From Akkermansiaceae bacterium UBA2381 (GTDB lineage: Bacteria; Verrucomicrobiota; Verrucomicrobiia; Verrucomicrobiales; DEV007), in NCBI GenBank assembly GCA_002344215.1, contig DDSV01000037.1, forward strand, positions 1 to 64,000: DNA of 64,000 bases. Reading direction: 5' to 3'. This document shows positions 9,501 to 17,545 of the stretch, piece after piece. The translations under genes and the position numbers were made by a program. Numbering within the stretch: position 1 is the stretch's first letter; the number at the start of each line of letters is the position of its first letter. A model generated the notes under the pieces. The model was not told the DNA's origin. It made no database searches and was given only the letters and a program-made list of their open reading frames with translations.

Positions 9501-12500
9501 CGCCTACAAACCAATGACCGACAACTCGGTCTACACGCGTGGCACAGGAATGACCTACCCTTGCGTCGATTTCCAGGCTTCAATGTATGTGGTCTCTTCC
9601 ATGACCGCACGCAACGGCATTGATGGAGATGCTTTCACCGGAGTTGGCGCAACTCATCTTGGAACCAACACTGTTAATTACCGCTACGTCGGTGCGTGGT
9701 CTTGTCTCGATGGGAGAGGCTTCATGGGGTTCAACGGTGTCGAGGCAACAGACGCGACGTCGGGCATCATCACGTGGACTGAATATGAGACGGACCCGCT
9801 CAAAGCAGGTCGGGCCAAGTCGACCCGGCAGGACCTCGTCAATCCTCCCCCCGGAGGCAGTGGTCTGATCAGCGACGTGGTGACGAATTGGATAAAGAGT
9901 GAAACGACCCATCCAACGGGTCTGAAGACTCACTTCGTCACCGAGGGTGCGACGTTCACTCGAAGCTTCGAGGTGAATCGATCCGGATCGAACCCAATCC
10001 GGGTCGTGACCCGTTATGGCCCCGGACCGGGCGGAACGATGACTTACGACGCTTATGGCAACCTCCTCGGATTATCGACCTCCACGACTGACGGATCTCA
10101 GACCTTTATTGAGACAGTTTCAAATACCTATTCTGACATAATCAACTCTTCGAAATGGCTTCTCGGCCGTCTCGCCACGAGCAAGGTCACCAAATTCGGC
10201 CCGGATCCGGTGGGAGGTGGAAACATCTCCCTCACTCGCGAATCCTCCTTCGCCTACCACCCGACGACCGGCCTGCTCACCCAGGAGGTCGAGGAACCGG
10301 CCCGCACCATCCAGCGGAAACAGAAAGACTACACCCACGACGCTTTCGGCAACATCCTCACGAGCACGATTTCGGTGCAGGGCGAAGAATCACGCACGAC
10401 CTCGACGACTTACACCTCCGACGGCCGCTTCGTTGCGACGACGACCAACGCCCTCGGTCACAGCGAGTCAAAGACCTACGACCCCGTTCTCGGCAACGTC
10501 CTCACCCAGACCGGGCCAAACGGCCTCACCACCTCGTGGCAGTATGACGCAATCGGGCGTCCCATCCGCGAGACACGTCCCGACGGCACGGTCACGCGTT
10601 CGTTCTATCGCCGGGTCACCGGAGGCACAGTCGGGGCGCCTCCCAGAGCCGTTCACTATGTGCGGGCGCAATCCTCCGGCGGCGCACCGAAAACGGTTTG
10701 GTATGATTTACTGGACCGCGAAATCCGGACAGATGGAGTCGGTTTCGACGGGCGCACCGTTTCGGCCCATCAGGTCTACAATGCCCGTGGAGAGGTGACT
10801 TACGCGTCGCAGCCCTATTTCGCCGGCGACACACCGCTCTACTCGACGACCCAATACGACGCCGTTGGTCGTCCCGTTCTTACGAACGATCCCGGCAACC
10901 GCATCGCCCGGACGTCTTATGATGGACTCACCACGATGGTCGAGCGGAACTACGATCCGAACAATCCGAGTCTCTTCCAGAAAGCCGTCACCGTTGTCAA
11001 CGTGATGGGGTGGACCGTCTCCTCGAGCCAATACCTGAACAGCGCCGCCAAGACTGTCTCGAAACGCTACGATCCTTATGGGAACCTCCGGTTTGTCACC
11101 GATCCAGCCGGGAACACCACCGAGATCCGCTACACCGCCCGCGGCAACAAGAGTTACCTGAGTGAGCCGAACAGCGGCGTCACTACCTACGCCTACAATG
11201 GCTTCGATGAGTTGAAATCGCAGACCAACTCCGCCGTTCAAACGGTCACCCTCACTTACGACAAACTGGGGCGTGTTCTCACTCGAACCGAGCCCGAGGG
11301 CGTGACCCAGTTTTTCTACGACACCGCCCCGATGGGCAAGGGGCAGCTCGCCCGCGAGTTAATGGATGGCTTCGAGCGCCGCCACTTCTATGATAGATAC
11401 GGTCGCCCTGCTTCCTCCGTGGAATACCACGGCTCGCGCGGTTTTGCCGTCAGTCGGGGTTACGACATGGTCGGGCGGCCTGACAGCCTCACGTATCCGA
11501 CCGGCTTCTCGACGCGTCAGGTCTACACGACCAATGGCCATCTCTGCGAAGTGCGGAACGGATCCGACAACACCGCCTATTGGAAGGCCCTCGTCGTGAA
11601 CGTGCGAGGTCAGGTTGAGCATGAGACGCTCGGCAATGGCATTGAGACCAACCGCACCTTTGAGACTGCCACCGGTCTGATCCAATCCATCCAGTCCGGG
11701 ATCTCCGACTTCGGAGCGGGGCGCGATTTGCAGGACCTCTCCTTCACCTTCGACCTCATCGGGAATCTCCGCGAGCGCCGCGATACCCGCTTCTCCGCAC
11801 CTTTCTCAGAAAGCTTCACTTACGACACACTTAACCGGCTCAAGACGGTCGATACCTCGGGTGGTGTCGCGGTCATCGCCGGATACAACGACATCGGGAA
11901 TCTCACGAGTCGCAGCGACATCGGTGCCTTTGCCTACAGCGGCGCACGGCCCCACGCCCTCACTTCCGTCAACGGCGGCAACTTCAACAAGGTCTGCGAA
12001 TACGACGCCAAGGGGAACCGCACCCAGGACGGGGGCACCATCCTCGCCTACAGCTCCTACAACAAGCCTGTCACGATTCAGAAGGACGACGACACCCTCT
12101 CCTTCGCCTACGGTCCTGACCGCAATCTCTACCGTCAGGTCATCGTCGCCGATGCCGCCGCTACCCCCAGCATGCGTGATTACATCGGCGGCCTCTATGA
12201 GCGTGAGACCCTCGCGAACGGCGACGTACGTCACGTCCACTACATCGCGGGAGGCAACGGTGTCGTCGCCATCCACACCGACGAGCGTAGCAACTTCGGC
12301 CAGGAAAGCGAGCGCACCCGCTACGTCCACAAAGATCACCTCGGTTCCGTCGATGTCATCACCGACAGCGCTGGCCACGAGGTCGAGCGCCAGAGTTACG
12401 ACGCCTGGGGCCGCCGCCGCACCGTGACGCACAGCGGGGGGAACTGGACCGTGACCTATCCGGTGAATCCCGGTAGCAACGAGACGAGGCGCGGGTTCAC

Positions 12501-13635
12501 CGGGCACGAGATGCTCGATCTGGTGGGGCTGGTCCACATGGGCGGGCGGGTCTATGATCCCATCTCGGCGCGGTTCCTGAGTCCCGATCCTTTTGTGCAG
12601 GCGCCGGATAATTTGCAGAATTTGAACCGCTACAGCTACGTGCTGAACAATCCGTTGAGTTACACGGATCCGAGTGGGTTTTTCTTTAAGGCACTATCTA
12701 AGTTTTTCAAGAAGATAACTCCGATTGGATGGTTCATGTCTACTAAAACATGGAATCAGTTCTTCTCTGCGTCGATAGGAATTGGCCTTACCATTTTGAC
12801 GGCGGGGTGGGGCGCGCCTATTGCCGCGGCAATCGGAGGATTTGGCTCCGCCTTCAGCGGCACCCTATTGGCGGGCGGATCGGTCGGAGATGCACTTAGA
12901 GCCGGGTTAAAAGCAGGCGCAATTAGCGCTGCATCGGCAGGCATTTTGAATAAAGCAGCCGGACAATTCGGATTATCAGGGAAGGACCTAGCAAACGCAA
13001 CTGGCCGCGAATTCGCCGAAAAGCTTGCGTTAAAAACTGCGATACACGGAGCCGTGGGTGGCACTGCGGAAACCCTTGGGGGAGGAAAGTTTTTGCACGG
13101 TTTTATGTCTTCGGCTGCCGCCGCTGCTTCTTCACCGATCATTTATGGCCAGACTCATGACCTCCCACTGGGAGACGCGATCGGAACTGCTGCGGCAGCC
13201 ACAGTGGGCGGCACGGCTTCGAAAATCGGAGGCGGGAAATTTGCCAATGGTGCCATTTCTGGCGCAATCGGATATTTGTTTAATGCACTGAGTGGCGAGA
13301 ACTCGGCGGAAAGCACTTCGGATAAGGTGAAATCAGAGTATGAAAAGATGGCGGAAAGCCATGCTGAGGGATCGCTCATTGAGGCGGGCGCATATGGTAG
13401 TATTGCCCTTATTCGAAATCTGCGTTTTGGTCTGAGTTTTGCACTTGAGCAGGCTGCCTTCGGAATCCAGCGCGGCCTAGTTGGATTCTTTGGTGCAGCT
13501 GGAACCGCATTTACCGTGATCTCATATCCTACCTCTACGACTAGAGATGACGGCTATTTCTCTCCGCCTGATTATGAAAGTATCAAGAAGTGGGAAAGCT
13601 CGGGATATAAGCAAGGTATAAAATTACGAAAGTAG
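6571..13635 (+). CDS. Giant SpvB / VCBS / RHS toxin-like protein with Sec signal
   Basis: The product has 2354 residues. Order: signal peptide (about 1-27); a DPDGDGIPNLLEY motif near 65; an SpvB-type N-terminal domain from about 311 (SGYTPVETGVSDTGAAQ, then GNGPLGVGFSLSGLSGI); seven VCBS/FG-GAP repeats (DFNGDGxxD) between about 629 and 945; a TcdB-middle-like segment near 968; and long YD/RHS repeats. The RHS-associated core follows, with VHKDHLGSVDVITD near 1920, GGRVYDPISARFLSPDPF near 1990 and NPLSYTDPSGF ending near 2036. After the core comes a tip of about 318 residues, rich in Gly/Ala and visibly AT-richer. The architecture matches fused TcB/TcC or Rhs polymorphic toxins, in which the RHS shell encloses the tip. 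The tip shows no toxin fold I recognise, and no immunity gene follows on the same strand. Confidence 0.9.
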   Translation: MPPDMNPLRVSLPLIGLIFIAGLARGASDPYHAWIVSHWGNLVVSEEANRATIWGEQADPDGDGIPNLLEYTTGIDPKVWNPVSDAWVFFVPSQGAPSARFPEISARIRMNDPDLRVIAQASSGLDYWTPEGNVDFSQPQPPNPAVVEIPTDDVSGAFRRVRYVDVQSMEGRDRSFLRLMVVRKFEVVTGSAVDPFFFTGGETVQSGTVARSNSVVVSGFGGTVEVSIPTGVRFYRNGILQNPPPGPTPPPNPLGGPVTSTEVPVTVQVGDVIWLEADAPATSGLLSQHTLTIGGVSSTWSFRSGTVPSIPDHGGTDSGYTPVETGVSDTGAAQANIPIVVSPGTAGMQPKLSIGYSSQGGNGPLGVGFSLSGLSGISRVGRTLTQDGVRGGVNLDANDRFALDGQRLIAISGLDGADGTEYRLEFDPSSRIRSYNTQGSGPERWVVETKAGLKMDFGLYSNSRVTASGNANVLSWALTRITDTSGNFITFTYDSDGRLRGELLLAEVAYTANTNAGLVANQKVVLDYEDRPDPRTSYFNGLTIHSLKRLKSIESLVGNSLMRRYEMVYRLSQLSQATLLAQVREIAPDGAVHTTDIDWMDGPLPTFTAVRRDYPHHSSVWHYLYTEVGDFNGDGKSDMFSQGDDGNLTVFLRRDNEADFDIVRHTPANGFRRDLMWLGDFNGDGLTDVLTRPSGSTRIVTYFSSGNGQFTPHAFDQAVAWDTGQLTLGDFNGDARTDFVTGIGTSQLRTFLSNGDGTFTSVAENVTWGWNGSTLLTGDFDGDGLTDFLSHSSPVNGQYAWNVMESDGDGTFTERKHFYPQSVGNGYPPIAGDFNGDGIMDIASANGQLITVFLFKGDGGVTTIVTDVGISGFGWRGDAVGAFNSDRMTDILSWINYSGQRDILRFISVGDGRFEVQRETNSVAWDPANTVWVGDFDGDGKADVVSSYYQFTHFTSASAAEDLVSRVTNGHGGETSFAYKPMTDNSVYTRGTGMTYPCVDFQASMYVVSSMTARNGIDGDAFTGVGATHLGTNTVNYRYVGAWSCLDGRGFMGFNGVEATDATSGIITWTEYETDPLKAGRAKSTRQDLVNPPPGGSGLISDVVTNWIKSETTHPTGLKTHFVTEGATFTRSFEVNRSGSNPIRVVTRYGPGPGGTMTYDAYGNLLGLSTSTTDGSQTFIETVSNTYSDIINSSKWLLGRLATSKVTKFGPDPVGGGNISLTRESSFAYHPTTGLLTQEVEEPARTIQRKQKDYTHDAFGNILTSTISVQGEESRTTSTTYTSDGRFVATTTNALGHSESKTYDPVLGNVLTQTGPNGLTTSWQYDAIGRPIRETRPDGTVTRSFYRRVTGGTVGAPPRAVHYVRAQSSGGAPKTVWYDLLDREIRTDGVGFDGRTVSAHQVYNARGEVTYASQPYFAGDTPLYSTTQYDAVGRPVLTNDPGNRIARTSYDGLTTMVERNYDPNNPSLFQKAVTVVNVMGWTVSSSQYLNSAAKTVSKRYDPYGNLRFVTDPAGNTTEIRYTARGNKSYLSEPNSGVTTYAYNGFDELKSQTNSAVQTVTLTYDKLGRVLTRTEPEGVTQFFYDTAPMGKGQLARELMDGFERRHFYDRYGRPASSVEYHGSRGFAVSRGYDMVGRPDSLTYPTGFSTRQVYTTNGHLCEVRNGSDNTAYWKALVVNVRGQVEHETLGNGIETNRTFETATGLIQSIQSGISDFGAGRDLQDLSFTFDLIGNLRERRDTRFSAPFSESFTYDTLNRLKTVDTSGGVAVIAGYNDIGNLTSRSDIGAFAYSGARPHALTSVNGGNFNKVCEYDAKGNRTQDGGTILAYSSYNKPVTIQKDDDTLSFAYGPDRNLYRQVIVADAAATPSMRDYIGGLYERETLANGDVRHVHYIAGGNGVVAIHTDERSNFGQESERTRYVHKDHLGSVDVITDSAGHEVERQSYDAWGRRRTVTHSGGNWTVTYPVNPGSNETRRGFTGHEMLDLVGLVHMGGRVYDPISARFLSPDPFVQAPDNLQNLNRYSYVLNNPLSYTDPSGFFFKALSKFFKKITPIGWFMSTKTWNQFFSASIGIGLTILTAGWGAPIAAAIGGFGSAFSGTLLAGGSVGDALRAGLKAGAISAASAGILNKAAGQFGLSGKDLANATGREFAEKLALKTAIHGAVGGTAETLGGGKFLHGFMSSAAAAASSPIIYGQTHDLPLGDAIGTAAAATVGGTASKIGGGKFANGAISGAIGYLFNALSGENSAESTSDKVKSEYEKMAESHAEGSLIEAGAYGSIALIRNLRFGLSFALEQAAFGIQRGLVGFFGAAGTAFTVISYPTSTTRDDGYFSPPDYESIKKWESSGYKQGIKLRK
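8452..9415 (+). repeat. Seven VCBS/FG-GAP repeats inside the Rhs-like gene
   Basis: Segments of about 50 codons each carry a GDFNGDGxxDhh core. The starts fall near 8455, 8605, 8755, 8899, 9061, 9208 and 9367. Six keep the calcium-loop aspartates. The sixth (AFNSDRMTD) has lost two consensus positions. Such repeats form beta-propeller blades in Tc toxin B subunits. Confidence 0.85.
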
Positions 13636-13655
13636 CATATGGACGCTGTGGCGTG

Positions 13656-14207
13656 TTACTGCGATCTTTTATGCAGATCAATAGCACCGTAGCGGTTGGG
13701 GCCGGTTCTGAAATCGTGAAATTGGCGCGGGTGGCTCGTCGATTGTCTCATTGCCGCCTCCGCCCTCCCTATAGCCGTGTTCATATCAGCTGAATCCTTT
13801 TCAAACTCTTCCACCACATTCTCGCAATACTCCGTCCAAGCCAGATTCCGGTAGCCGTCTCCCTCGACATGAGGATTCTCGCGAATCCGCCAACCATCCA
13901 AGGGCTCGGGCAGGCTCACATTGGACCCGATCACGAGGACCGCCCCTTCCGGCAGATGATCTGCCTGAATCTCCCGGAGGAGATCGTCGAGCGGCTTTCG
14001 CAGTCCGCCGAAACGTTCGTGCAAGCGCTGCATCCGCTCCGGCCGGGTGCCCGGCGAAACGATCAGACAACGATCGGCCGCCTGAAGCTGAAGTCCGTTG
14101 AGGCGGTCGATGTCCTCGCCGGACACGGCCACGGTGCCGTCGATCTCATCGGGAAATTCGCGGATGGGGTCGGTCCTAGAATCTTGAATTGGGCGCGGGC
14201 GGCTCAT
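13656..14207 (-). pseudogene. Truncated tandem copy of the DUF4238 gene
   Basis: This 183-codon frame matches the C-terminal half of the intact DUF4238 gene just upstream. Shared blocks include DIDR(L/I)NxLQ, LREIQADHLPEGAVL, GSN, LPEPLD and GYRNLAWTEYCE. The N-terminal half, with the QHYVPRHYLRLF signature, is absent. Its first 20 or so codons do not match; they read across the end of the intact gene in another frame. It therefore looks like the remnant of a partial tandem duplication rather than an independent gene. Divergence between copies shows the event is not very recent. It ends just after the Rhs-like gene, convergent with it. Confidence 0.7.
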
Positions 14208-14640
14208 CGATTAATCCCATCGCCACCTCAGCCCGCTGCATTGCCTCGCCCAGATCCCCTGGTTTTCTTTCAAACTCATCCGCAACCCTCTCGCAATACT
14301 CCGTCCAAGCCAGATTCCGGTAGCCCGTTCCTTCTACACGGGGACAATCACGAATCTTCCAACAATCCAATGGTTCGGGTAGCTGAATGTTTGAGCCAAT
14401 CGTCAAGACTGCGCCCTCCGGCAAATGATCTGCTTGAACCTCCCGCAAGTGATCGGCGACTGGTTTGCGCATGTCTCCGAAACGATGGTGCAATTGTGCG
14501 ACCCGCTCTTTCGGGGTGTCTGGCGTAAAAATCAGACGACGGTCAGCCCCCTGAATCTGAAGCGCGTTGATCCGGTCAATGTCCGCACTCGACGCGGCAA
14601 CGGTTCCACCGCATTCCACCAGGATATTGTAGACGTCCGG
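13700..14640 (-). repeat. Diverged tandem duplication, unit about 470 bases
   Basis: The block at about 13705-14135 aligns with about 14190-14610. For example, GCGCGGGTGGCTCGTCGATT at 13726 compares with GCGCGGGCGGCTCATCGATT at 14196. The copies cover the C-terminal coding half of the DUF4238 gene. The right breakpoint of the copy is near 14136, where similarity stops. Coordinates are approximate. Confidence 0.65.
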
Positions 14641-15327
14641 GTCATAGAAGAGCAGGCAACATCTCGGCCCGAGTGGGAGGATCAGTTGGAACCCGGCTCG
14701 GCTGAAGCCTGCGAAAGAGCGCACCGAATCCGGGCGGTCCAGAAAAGGGTTTAGGGCTGCCGCAGGGTGATCGCTCGTCACAAACTGTTCCGTTACTCCC
14801 TCCTCAGGAACGATAAAGACATGGTCGAGTGAGATCATCTCCATTAACGGATAGACGAGTCCATGTCTGAGGAGCATCGAACTGGCTCCCTCAAAATCGA
14901 TCATTGTGTGGTTCCATCCTCCGGAAGGCTCACTCAGTCGGCCTTGATTGATCTGGCTTTTCACAAATTGATCTACGATCCAGGTAGGGCACAATTTTGC
15001 GATTTCAGCAGCCTTCCGAGTGCGGAAGAAGAGAATCAACATGAGCAGGCGAATTCCGAGTAACTCGTCTTTTTCAATTTTTCTCGTGGCGGCGATCTTC
15101 CGAAGCATCGGCGCTGTCGTCTTCTCCACGTCTCCCAGCCAGGCATCGGTATCGTCGTGGTGACCGTAGAAATAGCTCCCCTGACAGTGCGACTTCATCG
15201 AATCGGGGCCGATGAAGCGGTAAGGATCGAGCGCCGCAACTCCGATCCGGTCATCGGCATCTGCAAACAAACGCAGGTAGTGCCGGGGCACGTAATGCTG
15301 GCGCTTGTTCTTCGGCTTTCGCTTCAT
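14176..15327 (-). CDS. DUF4238 domain-containing protein
   Basis: The 383-residue product opens with a lysine-rich start and QHYVPRHYLRLFAD, the signature of DUF4238. The family pattern continues with hydrophobic helices in the middle (LLGIRLLMLILFFRT) and a conserved FVTSDHPAAALNP segment near 190, typical of this group. DUF4238 proteins are common in accessory and defence-rich islands; their biochemical activity is not established. The start overlaps the upstream gene stop by four bases (ATGA), so the two are translationally coupled. A diverged half-copy lies downstream. Confidence 0.85.
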   Translation of the reverse strand: MKRKPKNKRQHYVPRHYLRLFADADDRIGVAALDPYRFIGPDSMKSHCQGSYFYGHHDDTDAWLGDVEKTTAPMLRKIAATRKIEKDELLGIRLLMLILFFRTRKAAEIAKLCPTWIVDQFVKSQINQGRLSEPSGGWNHTMIDFEGASSMLLRHGLVYPLMEMISLDHVFIVPEEGVTEQFVTSDHPAAALNPFLDRPDSVRSFAGFSRAGFQLILPLGPRCCLLFYDPDVYNILVECGGTVAASSADIDRINALQIQGADRRLIFTPDTPKERVAQLHHRFGDMRKPVADHLREVQADHLPEGAVLTIGSNIQLPEPLDCWKIRDCPRVEGTGYRNLAWTEYCERVADEFERKPGDLGEAMQRAEVAMGLIDEPPAPNSRF

Positions 15328-15962
15328 CCGTGGTAATCCGAATACTGCTCCCGTTTCCAGTCGAGGTAAACCGAGACCTGCATGCTGGCGCCGTCGAGGA
15401 ACGCCGCCAAGTCCTGGATACCCTCGCGGAACCGATCCAGCGAGAGGTAATCGCTTCCCAGATCGTGAGGTTTGCCGTCCCGATCCCGGGGATACCGAAA
15501 CACGGTCGAGGTGGCGTCGATGCCGTGCAACTCGAGAATAAGCCGTTCGGCATCGTCGAGGACCTCATTCGTTGCTGCCGGATTGTGTTGCTCCACCTCC
15601 TCCAGCAGCGCTCTCGCGTCCTTCCAGAGCCGGTCGAGACGATGCTCCAGCGCCAGACTGGCCTCGATGTCGAGGAGGTTCCGACTGTCCTGGATGATCT
15701 CCTTCAATTTCAGTTCCACGAAGTGCCGGTAGAGAAAGACAATCGGATAAACGAGGAAGTCCTTCGTCCCGACCCCATTCCCGATTTGCTCGAGCAGTCG
15801 GTCCGCCGCCTCGCGGTAGCCCTCAGCGTAAATGCACCACTCCTTCGAAGACTTCGGAACCCAGGCAATGAACTCACAGTCCCCGTCGTCGCCGAACAGT
15901 CGAGACGTGGGTTTCGGCCAGGGGAGGTCCGAAGCGGAGAAACTGAGGTCGAGGTCGCTCAT
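15324..15962 (-). CDS. Hypothetical helical protein, HEPN-like pattern
   Basis: The 212-residue product is predicted helical. It has FLYRHFVELKLKEII (about 77-91) and later LEHRLDRLWKDAR (about 105-117). This spacing of an arginine/histidine helix and a second H-x-L-x-x-L-W helix recalls HEPN-type hypothetical proteins, but I cannot confirm the HEPN catalytic R-x4-6-H motif, so the assignment is tentative. There is no signal peptide or membrane segment, and it is probably cytoplasmic. It sits in an operon between the TIR gene (48 bases upstream) and the DUF4238 gene (4-base overlap). That context favours a role in a defence or stress module (inference). Confidence 0.6.
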   Translation of the reverse strand: MSDLDLSFSASDLPWPKPTSRLFGDDGDCEFIAWVPKSSKEWCIYAEGYREAADRLLEQIGNGVGTKDFLVYPIVFLYRHFVELKLKEIIQDSRNLLDIEASLALEHRLDRLWKDARALLEEVEQHNPAATNEVLDDAERLILELHGIDATSTVFRYPRDRDGKPHDLGSDYLSLDRFREGIQDLAAFLDGASMQVSVYLDWKREQYSDYHG

Positions 15963-16009
15963 CGTTGTTCTGTGCCGGTGGTTGGCGGAGACTTCAGATC
16001 CCCGGAGCC

Positions 16010-16987
16010 TTAACCAAGCATCCGTTTCAGTCCGGGGCCCTTAGGTTCGAGTTGGTGGAACAGGCCGTTGCTCCCGATCAAAGGGTCGATTAGACCTCTT
16101 GCTTCAAGGTCCATGACGATGACTTCAAGGAGTTCCGATGAGATTCCCGCCAGAAACTCAAAATCCGGTCGCTCCCGGCATCCACGATTCACGATGGACG
16201 ACACCACTTCGAGAACCTTTCGATTGTATTCCGGTATGGTCGCCTGGGCAAACTGGACCAACGCGTATTTGGTCAGAAGGAGGTGCTTGAATTCATGCTC
16301 GCCAGTCGAGGGATTGAAATCGCGGACGCAATTCCGATGATCAAGCAAGTGCTGGCGCTCGATCATTTCAAGAGACTCGGCCACCTCCTGATCGGAGATT
16401 CTGAGGTCAGTGAACTGGGTTGCCACCTTGGAGAGATCAACACCACGCCGACCCTTTGCCAAACAGTGATTCCCCAGGACTGAAAATACAAGATGATCCG
16501 TTTTCGTGAGCCCTGGCAGAAACCCCGTCACGGATCGGACCGCCTGCGCCGGAGGAGGCCCAAGCGGTGGGCGCTCAGATCCGCCATAGATGACGTTTAC
16601 GATCCGTTGAAACTCTGATTCATAATCATCGATGTCATGAATCTTCTCCCAACGCAGGTGGTTCAAGGCAGTTGGCACCTCGCAGTCATCGAGCACCACT
16701 GGTATGATGCGGCAGGTGCGGTTGATTCGCTGAACCACTCCGGATTCGAGTTCTTCCCTCACCCACGGCTTCTCGACGCTGTTTCGTGAGAGAACAATCA
16801 CGAAAACGTCGGCGTTCCGGATGCCTTGCTCGAAGATCTTGTCGACGATGCTGTCACCAGGCTGAATTTCCCATTGGTCATACCAGGCGTCGATGCCGCT
16901 CTCGCGAAGCTTCCTCGCGAAGGACTCAACGAAACGTCCCTTGTCTTCGGATGCGTGGCTGATGAAGGCTTTTTTCGGATCGGGCAT
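16010..16987 (-). CDS. TIR-domain protein with C-terminal winged helix
   Basis: The 325-residue product has an N-terminal TIR domain (about 5-130): KAFISHASEDK, GIDAWYDQWEIQPGDS, ADVFVIVLSRNSV, KPWVREELESG. The acidic residue in WYDQWE (E40) is a plausible NADase catalytic Glu by analogy with other bacterial TIRs; this is inference. The rest (about 155-325) includes a winged-helix-like segment (DHLVFSVLGN through EMIERQHLLDH) and a helical C-terminus. Bacterial TIR proteins often deplete NAD on phage sensing. It is the first gene of a TIR / HEPN-like / DUF4238 operon. ATG at 16987 immediately precedes the TIR beta-A strand. Confidence 0.85.
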   Translation of the reverse strand: MPDPKKAFISHASEDKGRFVESFARKLRESGIDAWYDQWEIQPGDSIVDKIFEQGIRNADVFVIVLSRNSVEKPWVREELESGVVQRINRTCRIIPVVLDDCEVPTALNHLRWEKIHDIDDYESEFQRIVNVIYGGSERPPLGPPPAQAVRSVTGFLPGLTKTDHLVFSVLGNHCLAKGRRGVDLSKVATQFTDLRISDQEVAESLEMIERQHLLDHRNCVRDFNPSTGEHEFKHLLLTKYALVQFAQATIPEYNRKVLEVVSSIVNRGCRERPDFEFLAGISSELLEVIVMDLEARGLIDPLIGSNGLFHQLEPKGPGLKRMLG

Positions 16988-17042
16988 AAAAACGGATAGT
17001 CCGTCCTCACACCGCCCGCAACTGAGTGGAGATCTGATACCT

Positions 17043-17074
17043 AAAGAAAACCCGCCCCGTAAAGTGGAGGCGAG
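17043..17074 (-). terminator. Rho-independent terminator (minus strand)
   Basis: Read on the minus strand, CTCGCCT and GGGCGGG pair over 7 bp (two G-U wobbles) around a 10-base loop, followed directly by TTTTCTTT. It lies just past the stop at 17096 and would end the operon that starts with the DUF1257 gene. Confidence 0.6.
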
Positions 17075-17095
17075 TTTTCACGGACCGGACCTCCT

Positions 17096-17515
17096 TCACG
17101 CATTCGGGAGCGTCGGTCGATGCGGGTTTGTTTCGGACGGATTCGCTTTTTGGTGTTGTCGGGGGTGAGTATGAGAACCCTTGACCTGCTCGTGCAGGAT
17201 GCGGTGGCGAACAGCTTCGGCTGGGTAGTATTCACCGTCCTCGATCTCGCCCGCCTCGTATCGGCGGAATGCCTCGGCGGCGAGGGGAAGGGCGTCAGCA
17301 ACCTCTTCGGGCCAGACTTCGACATCGTCGGGATGGAGGGCAGCTTCGAGCCAGAAGAAGCTCCACCAGGCGAGAAGGAGATCCCGCTTCTCAAGGCCCG
17401 CCAATGCGGCGGAATCAAGAGTGCGGACTGCTTCGAAACGCCGAATGGCATCGGCATGATCCTTGGGGATGAGGTCGGGATGCCGGGACTCGTCGTTGTC
17501 ATCTGCGTGCATCAT
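17096..17515 (-). CDS. Hypothetical acidic protein at the end of the ycf46-like operon
   Basis: The 139-residue product is acidic in its first 100 residues. Its core RRFEAVRTLDSAALAGLEK...LLLAWWSFFWLEAALHPDDVEVWPEEVADALPLAAEAFRRYEAG looks like a compact helical domain. The tail is basic and His/Pro-rich. I do not recognise a named family. It follows the ATPase pseudogene by 30 bases and is followed by a terminator, so it is the last gene of that operon. The ATG at 17515 is followed by a second ATG, and either could be used. Confidence 0.55.
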   Translation of the reverse strand: MMHADDNDESRHPDLIPKDHADAIRRFEAVRTLDSAALAGLEKRDLLLAWWSFFWLEAALHPDDVEVWPEEVADALPLAAEAFRRYEAGEIEDGEYYPAEAVRHRILHEQVKGSHTHPRQHQKANPSETNPHRPTLPNA

Positions 17516-17545
17516 GGGTTGGTGTGTTAGGGTTTGTCGGAGGGT

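Noticed and set aside
11806..12537. 243-codon minus-strand frame inside the Rhs-like gene
   Set aside because: It is a shadow of the RHS repeats; its composition simply mirrors the coding strand.
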